Under the pieces are notes generated by a model, which saw only the letters and a list, made by a program, of their open reading frames with translations, was not told the origin of the DNA and did no database searches. Of a stretch of 64,000 bases of DNA, positions 61,601 to 64,000 are shown one piece after another. The position numbers and the translations under genes are program-made. Origin of the DNA: Scolanthus callimorphus (lineage: Eukaryota; Cnidaria; Anthozoa; Actiniaria; Edwardsiidae); contig CM066925.1 of NCBI GenBank assembly GCA_033964015.1, forward strand, positions 8,098,435 to 8,162,434, read 5' to 3'. Each line of letters opens with the position of its first letter. Position 1 is the stretch's first letter.

Positions 61601-63296
61601 TCTTAGCCGAGAGCTCATTAGAGAGACTGGAACTAGAGGTAGCGGACAAGGCGTTCGTCAGATGTCAAGACTACCAAGGGATCCGATTTGTCAAGAGACT
61701 CACCAAACTTGACGTGAGGATAATCACGCATTGTCTTACTTAAAATTAGTATTCCACAAGTTTGGGCCTGAGTATCGGGGTGCTGCGGATTGTGCGACCG
61801 CTAGCTATCGGAGTAATCGTGGCGATTGGCCACATCTTCCCGCCCAATACTCGTCACACTGATTTTTCAGTAAAGATATACTTACCTAGATCCATGGTGG
61901 GCGATTGGGAACAAAAATGCATGAAACAAACCCACGATCTTATGATCCTGCGAGTAATAGAATCAGACTGCCCCACTTGCGACTCACTACTAGGAGGCAT
62001 ACACCGAATTCAAATTTGACGCCCATTTTGAAAAAAAAAAACATTGTTCTGGACTGACTAGCCTCGAATTCGTGCAAAAATGCTTTTTTGTTTTCACGTG
62101 ATTTTTCGAGGCTAGTAAGTCCAGAACAATGGCTTTTCGAACTGGGCGCCATATTTGTATGCGAGTCGCAAGAGGGGCGGTCCGCTCTTGACCAAGGGCA
62201 CCCAGGGGGGTCCGACCTCCGACGGATAACGAATGCTGCCGGGCCAGGCTCGGCTCGACTCTGTTTTTAATTCTTCTAAATTACATACATTTTACGCACA
62301 CGTTTCGGTGCTGGTGTGTGAGGCAGAAAGCTTTGGGGACTGCATTTTATGTTTTACGCTAACATTGCTCGCCCTCTCAAGAAACATTCCCGCCTATATG
62401 TCAAAACAACTTGGCATCCCTTACATGTTACTGTTTCCTGCGCAAACACCATGCTGTCTTCCTCTCTATTATTAGAATGAGAACAAGAAAAAGGCGGAGG
62501 TAGCCGCGTACTTCAAGCGTTTCGAGGAGGCTGAGCGGCTCTACCTAGAAATGGACAGGCGGGACTTGGCTGTCGATCTCAGACTCAAATTGGGGGACTG
62601 GTTCCGGGTGGTACAGTTGCTCAAAACAGGGGGTGGTGGAGGTGAGTTGAAGATCCTGTGTCAGCCGCCATTTTGACAGCATATCAACATACCAAGTCGG
62701 AGAAAGCATCCATTTCCATCGGCTGATTTAGATTGATTGATTTAGATGTTGATTTAGAGATTTCTGTACGTAATTCGTCTTCTAATGTCCAACGGGCTCC
62801 CCATTATCTTTGTCTAATGTGAATGGACTCTGTTGGTCAGGTCGGGTCGTACCATGTCGTGTTGTGTCGCATCATGTGATTTCATGCCGCGTCGTGTCAT
62901 GTCATTTCATGTCATGTCGTCATGCCCTGTCATCTCATGTCGTCTCGTCATGCCATGCCGTCTCATGTCATGTCGTTTTGTGTCGTGATGCCATGCCGTG
63001 TCGTGTCCTGTCATGCCATGCCATGTCGTGATGCCATGTAGTGCCGTGTCGTGCCATGTGCCATCCATGACAGACAATAATCTCTCGCGTTGCCAGGTGA
63101 CGACCAGTTGCTGGAGCAAGCGTGGAATGCTATCGGGGATTACTACGCCGACCGGCAGAAATGGCAGAACGCGGTAACGTACTATGTACAGGGCCGTAAC
63201 CAGGAGAGACTTGCTAACTGTTATTACATGTTGGAAGACTATGCCGGGCTAGAGAGTATGGTCAATAACTTGCCTGAGAACCACAAACTGCTGGTG
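36433..63296 (+). CDS. WDR35: WDR35 / IFT121 copy 2, exons 1-26 (3' end outside window)
   Basis: IFT-A subunit IFT121, which works in retrograde ciliary transport and in import of ciliary membrane proteins. Exons: 36433-36456, 36638-36755, 38027-38100, 38352-38444, 39107-39208, 39481-39641, 40299-40363, 40811-40911, 41840-41985, 42723-42848, 43860-43952, 45344-45436, 46418-46478, 47138-47279, 49721-49790, 50109-50162, 51222-51331, 51995-52043, 52453-52548, 58676-58744, 59919-59999, 60348-60395, 60577-60665, 61596-61713, 62476-62641, 63097-63296. Phases agree throughout, giving 850 codons if exon 3 is 75 nt. It starts MFIYLSKK then [17 protein letters not shown]-type signatures include [10 protein letters not shown] and VVFWDTKN, and later exons give [20 protein letters not shown] and [17 protein letters not shown], all close to animal IFT121. 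Two N-terminal propellers are followed by the start of the TPR region. Oddity: exon 3 here is 74 nt (GAAAGAC against GAAAAGAC in copy 1), which shifts the frame after exon 2. The exon 21 donor is GTTCGT. The protein family is certain; only frame integrity is open. Confidence 0.95.
37180..37330. mobile_element. TA-flanked hairpin MITE in intron 2 (copy 2 only)
   Basis: Left end GGCCATGTTCGAATTATGCTCC and right end GGAGCATAATTCGAACCTGG are complementary, with TA on both sides. The matching copy 1 site (about 80-85) lacks it. Confidence 0.65.
37474..37659. mobile_element. Pogo/Tigger-like MITE upstream of exon 3 (copy 2)
   Basis: Counterpart of 479-666: CAGTGGTACCTC at the left, GAGGTACCACCTG at the right, TA flanks. 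Confidence 0.6.
42521..42685 (+). repeat. Local tandem duplication, about 80 bp x2, intron 9 (copy 2)
   Basis: ATAATGTAAACTCCCATC to GGTCGCTCCGTATA occurs twice in a row, where copy 1 has it once (8430-8510). Confidence 0.85.
43592..43666 (+). tRNA. tRNA-like sequence in WDR35 intron 10 (copy 2)
   Basis: Same sequence as the copy 1 element at 9422-9496, with one change just after the B box (AATCCC to AATCTC) that weakens the T stem further. The poly-T run is kept. Confidence 0.4.
43981..44254. mobile_element. MITE in intron 11 (copy 2 only)
   Basis: Inverted ends around ACGCCCACTTCA near both termini (TTTTTTACGCCCACTTCA at left; its complement TGAAGTGGGCGTAAA at right). It is flanked by CTATCCGG and CTACCCGG, an 8-base duplication with one change. 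Copy 1 has the single site at about 9803. Confidence 0.6.
44406..44586 (+). repeat. 88-bp tandem repeat, about 2 units (copy 2, intron 11)
   Basis: Same unit as 9967-10235, with one unit fewer. Confidence 0.85.
44719..45067. mobile_element. Nested palindromic elements in intron 11 (copy 2)
   Basis: Counterpart of 10357-10708 with the same outer and inner inverted repeats. Confidence 0.6.
45502..45726. mobile_element. Harbinger-like MITE in intron 12 (copy 2 only)
   Basis: Ends AGCCTGGTGCACACT and AGTGTGCACCAGGCT are perfect complements, with TAA at 45499-45501 and 45727-45729. Copy 1 keeps the empty site with one TAA (about 11135). Confidence 0.8.
47286..47527. repeat. Hairpin after exon 14 with expanded units (copy 2)
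   Basis: Same hairpin as copy 1, with the left arm lengthened by extra units of GGGAAAAGCTGGATTTCCCAT type at 47322-47400. Confidence 0.75.
48311..48412. mobile_element. 102-bp palindromic insert at minisatellite edge (copy 2 only)
   Basis: Two arms of about 50 bases are near-perfect complements with almost no loop. The 8-base TTTCGCCT occurs on both sides (48303-48310 and 48413-48420), consistent with a target duplication; copy 1 has it once. It could form a cruciform or a strong RNA hairpin. Confidence 0.65.
48421..49395 (+). repeat. 72-bp minisatellite, about 13.5 units, intron 14 of copy 2
   Basis: Same 72-bp unit as copy 1, but with CACGAGG instead of CACGCGG and two different junctions, GGCGGTACG and GACGCTACG, that copy 1 does not have. 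These occur in runs (two or three GGCGGTACG then one to three GACGCTACG), pointing to amplification of multi-unit blocks after the copies separated. Confidence 0.9.
50280..50563. mobile_element. Harbinger-like MITE in intron 16 (copy 2)
   Basis: Counterpart of 18147-18400 with the same ends and TAA flanks, differing by small internal insertions and losses. Confidence 0.7.
50854..51070. mobile_element. Terminal-inverted-repeat element GGTCGCCAGCTGGCGACC (copy 2)
   Basis: Counterpart of 18694-18909 with the same ends and a few substitutions. Confidence 0.5.
52559..52724 (+). repeat. TTG/CTG array, left part (copy 2)
   Basis: Left remnant of the intron 19 array, directly followed by the LINE 5' end. 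Confidence 0.9.
52790..53980 (+). CDS. LINE ORF1: SAP domain + coiled region + SGNH hydrolase domain
   Basis: Probable RNA-binding/accessory protein of the LINE. Residues 2-33 match the SAP DNA/RNA-binding fold ([17 protein letters not shown] followed by SKAELESKL). A charged helical region follows, then a lysine cluster ([11 protein letters not shown]) and an SGNH/GDSL esterase-like domain: block [10 protein letters not shown], block III HVGSNNL, block [10 protein letters not shown] with the histidine. Esterase domains are known in ORF1 of CR1-group LINEs; the N-terminal SAP is less usual. An in-frame TAA at 53267-53269 splits it, but the frame continues unchanged on both sides to the stop at 53978-53980. 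Confidence 0.7.
54050..57868 (+). pseudogene. LINE ORF2: APE endonuclease + reverse transcriptase, broken
   Basis: Endonuclease motifs: [24 protein letters not shown] and SDHGLI. Reverse transcriptase motifs: [23 protein letters not shown], block [14 protein letters not shown], block [14 protein letters not shown], catalytic FADD at 57048-57059, then [11 protein letters not shown] and [11 protein letters not shown]. The C-terminal part with [15 protein letters not shown] is typical of CR1/Jockey-group LINEs. Frame breaks at about 54055, 54446 and 57257 are each explained by one missing base in a short T or A run. The 995-bp insert at 55181-56175 splits it, but closing at a single TTAA leaves the frame continuous. 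Confidence 0.85.
55181..56175. mobile_element. TTAA-flanked non-autonomous DNA element inside LINE ORF2
   Basis: Flanked by TTAA at 55177-55180 and 56176-56179. Ends are inverted repeats AGTGCTACTAATGC and GCATTAGTAGCACT, and similarity continues inward for about 160 bases. No long coding frame. TTAA targets are typical of piggyBac and Kolobok; which of the two cannot be decided without a related transposase copy. Confidence 0.85.
58151..58432 (+). repeat. TTG/CTG array, right part (copy 2)
   Basis: Right remnant, directly after the LINE tail; its end (TTGTGTGGTTGTTGTCGCTG) matches the end of the copy 1 array. Confidence 0.9.
59573..59710 (+). repeat. 20-bp tandem array with TTACGTCA in every unit, intron 20 (copy 2)
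   Basis: Unit GTTACGTCACAGGAACCATT, about seven copies, the last five almost identical. TTACGTCA is a CREB/ATF or C/EBP-ATF type site. A reverse-oriented TGTGACGTAA lies just upstream (59516). This region has no counterpart in copy 1. Confidence 0.9.
60745..60965. repeat. Interspersed repeat (GTCAGCCACTCC family), intron 23
   Basis: Inverted relative of sequence in intron 10 of both copies (about 8735-8955 and 42908-43130) and, partly, of 62655-62785 in intron 25. Shared strings include ACACGTAATTCGT, ATCGGCTGATTT-type and GACAGCATAGCAACATACCA. Non-coding, unclassified. Confidence 0.6.
61513..61563. repeat. Perfect 51-base palindrome in intron 23
   Basis: Arms of 25 bases (61513-61537 and 61539-61563) are exact complements around a single G. 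The core reads AAGTATGGCATACTT. Confidence 0.95.
61978..62172. mobile_element. Foldback MITE in intron 24 of WDR35 copy 2
   Basis: Outer CTTGCGACTC pairs with GAGTCGCAAG, and the inner arms ATTGTTCTGGACTGACTAGC and GCTAGTAAGTCCAGAACAAT pair around a short loop. Non-coding. Confidence 0.6.
62840..63070 (+). repeat. TGTCA/TGTCG pentamer-like low-complexity tract, intron 25
   Basis: About 230 bases of irregular CATGTCGTGTC units ending about 27 bases before exon 26. Open frames rich in Cys/His/Val across it are artefacts. Confidence 0.85.
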
Positions 63297-64000
63297 GTAA
63301 GTAGAAAGGATATGTTTCGTTATAATGGGTGACGAATGGTCGTCCGGAAATTGAAGAATCTCGCGAAATTCTTAGTGAATCTCGGGGTTTTAGAGAGCGC
63401 ATATCGCGCAATCTTGTTACTCGGGCTTCCGTAGGAACCCGAGTTATAATTCCGGCTCTGTTTTTATTATTTTCTGCCGTCTCGAGCAAACGCAGGTTGA
63501 AGTAGTTTAAGTATGAGCAAAACACAGTCACGTGGGCTCGGACCAATGAGAGCGCTACATGAAAGATGATGCAATATAAAAAAAAACCATACGGTTAGAG
63601 GAGACTCTTAATTTATGATTCAAGTATAGCTTTATCGAAGTACAACAGTAATCATTGAATCTTGAATCTCGGGGTTTTAGAGAGCTCATATCGCAATCTT
63701 GTTTCTCACAAATTAACGCAAAATACAGAGAATGTATGAGAAGCGATATTTATCGTCTCGATCTCGATATTTTAGGCGTGACCTCGCTGTCTCGGAAAAT
63801 CTCGCATTTACCATTCACCGACAGGACCAGAAAATGGATTCGAGATTCTGTGACCTTATAGATATAAGGTTTCTGAACTTGCATGTCACTCTTGTAGTGA
63901 CCACTGTTATCACGTGACTGGTTTCTTTGTAAACCAAGCCCAGTAAAATCACCATCATGCGGTTAGCACGTGACTGGTTTCTCTGTAAGCTAAGCTCATT
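63297..64000. other. Start of WDR35 intron 26 to window end
   Basis: No exon 27 found. A roughly 45-base direct repeat (GAATCTCGGGGTTTTAGAGA...) occurs at 63360 and 63659, and CACGTGACTGGTTTC occurs at 63913 and 63968. Confidence 0.6.

Noticed and set aside
62810..63119. Cys/His/Val-rich frame and its His/Thr-rich complement
   Set aside because: Product of the TGTCA/TGTCG tract in intron 25.

Overview
The window is eukaryotic, from a ciliated animal and most likely an anthozoan cnidarian such as a coral or sea anemone. The organism call is an inference from three things: small phase-coherent exons of a conserved animal ciliary gene in introns of several hundred bases to about 2 kb, a single-exon cnidarian-style sulfotransferase, and a dense load of non-autonomous DNA transposons. 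There are no operons or bacterial features. All introns used here have GT-AG ends.

The main gene is WDR35 (IFT121, a subunit of the IFT-A intraflagellar transport complex), present twice on the + strand. Copy 2 (36433-63296) runs from the start codon through exon 26, which is 850 codons; about the last third of the protein lies beyond the right edge. Copy 1 (717-23308) carries only exons 3-20. Its exons 1-2 would lie left of the window, and downstream of exon 20 it stops resembling copy 2 at about 24005 (the matching point in copy 2 is about 59458). The arrangement is a head-to-tail duplication, real or produced by joining two haplotypes in assembly. The shared exons differ almost only at silent sites, yet copy 1 has three and copy 2 has one single-base deletion that breaks the frame.

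Between the copies (24005-36200) lie an intronless sulfotransferase-like membrane protein gene (25121-25870, +), a C2H2 zinc-finger gene of about 16 fingers (27418-29654, -) with one frameshift and its end cut by a TTAA-flanked transposon, two tRNA-type sequences (-; one is a good tRNA-Arg-CCT), a short low-confidence exon-like segment near 26449, and many foldback elements.

Because the two WDR35 copies can be aligned by eye, many mobile elements show as filled versus empty sites. These include a Helitron inserted between A and T, a Mutator-like foldback element with a 9-base target duplication, hAT-like, Harbinger-like, mariner-like and TTAA elements, and in copy 2 a 5.4-kb LINE of the CR1 type. 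The LINE sits in a TTG/CTG trinucleotide array and itself contains a 995-bp TTAA-flanked element. Its first ORF appears to combine a SAP domain with an SGNH hydrolase domain. Each WDR35 copy also holds a 72-bp minisatellite in intron 14 with its own repeat variants and higher-order structure.
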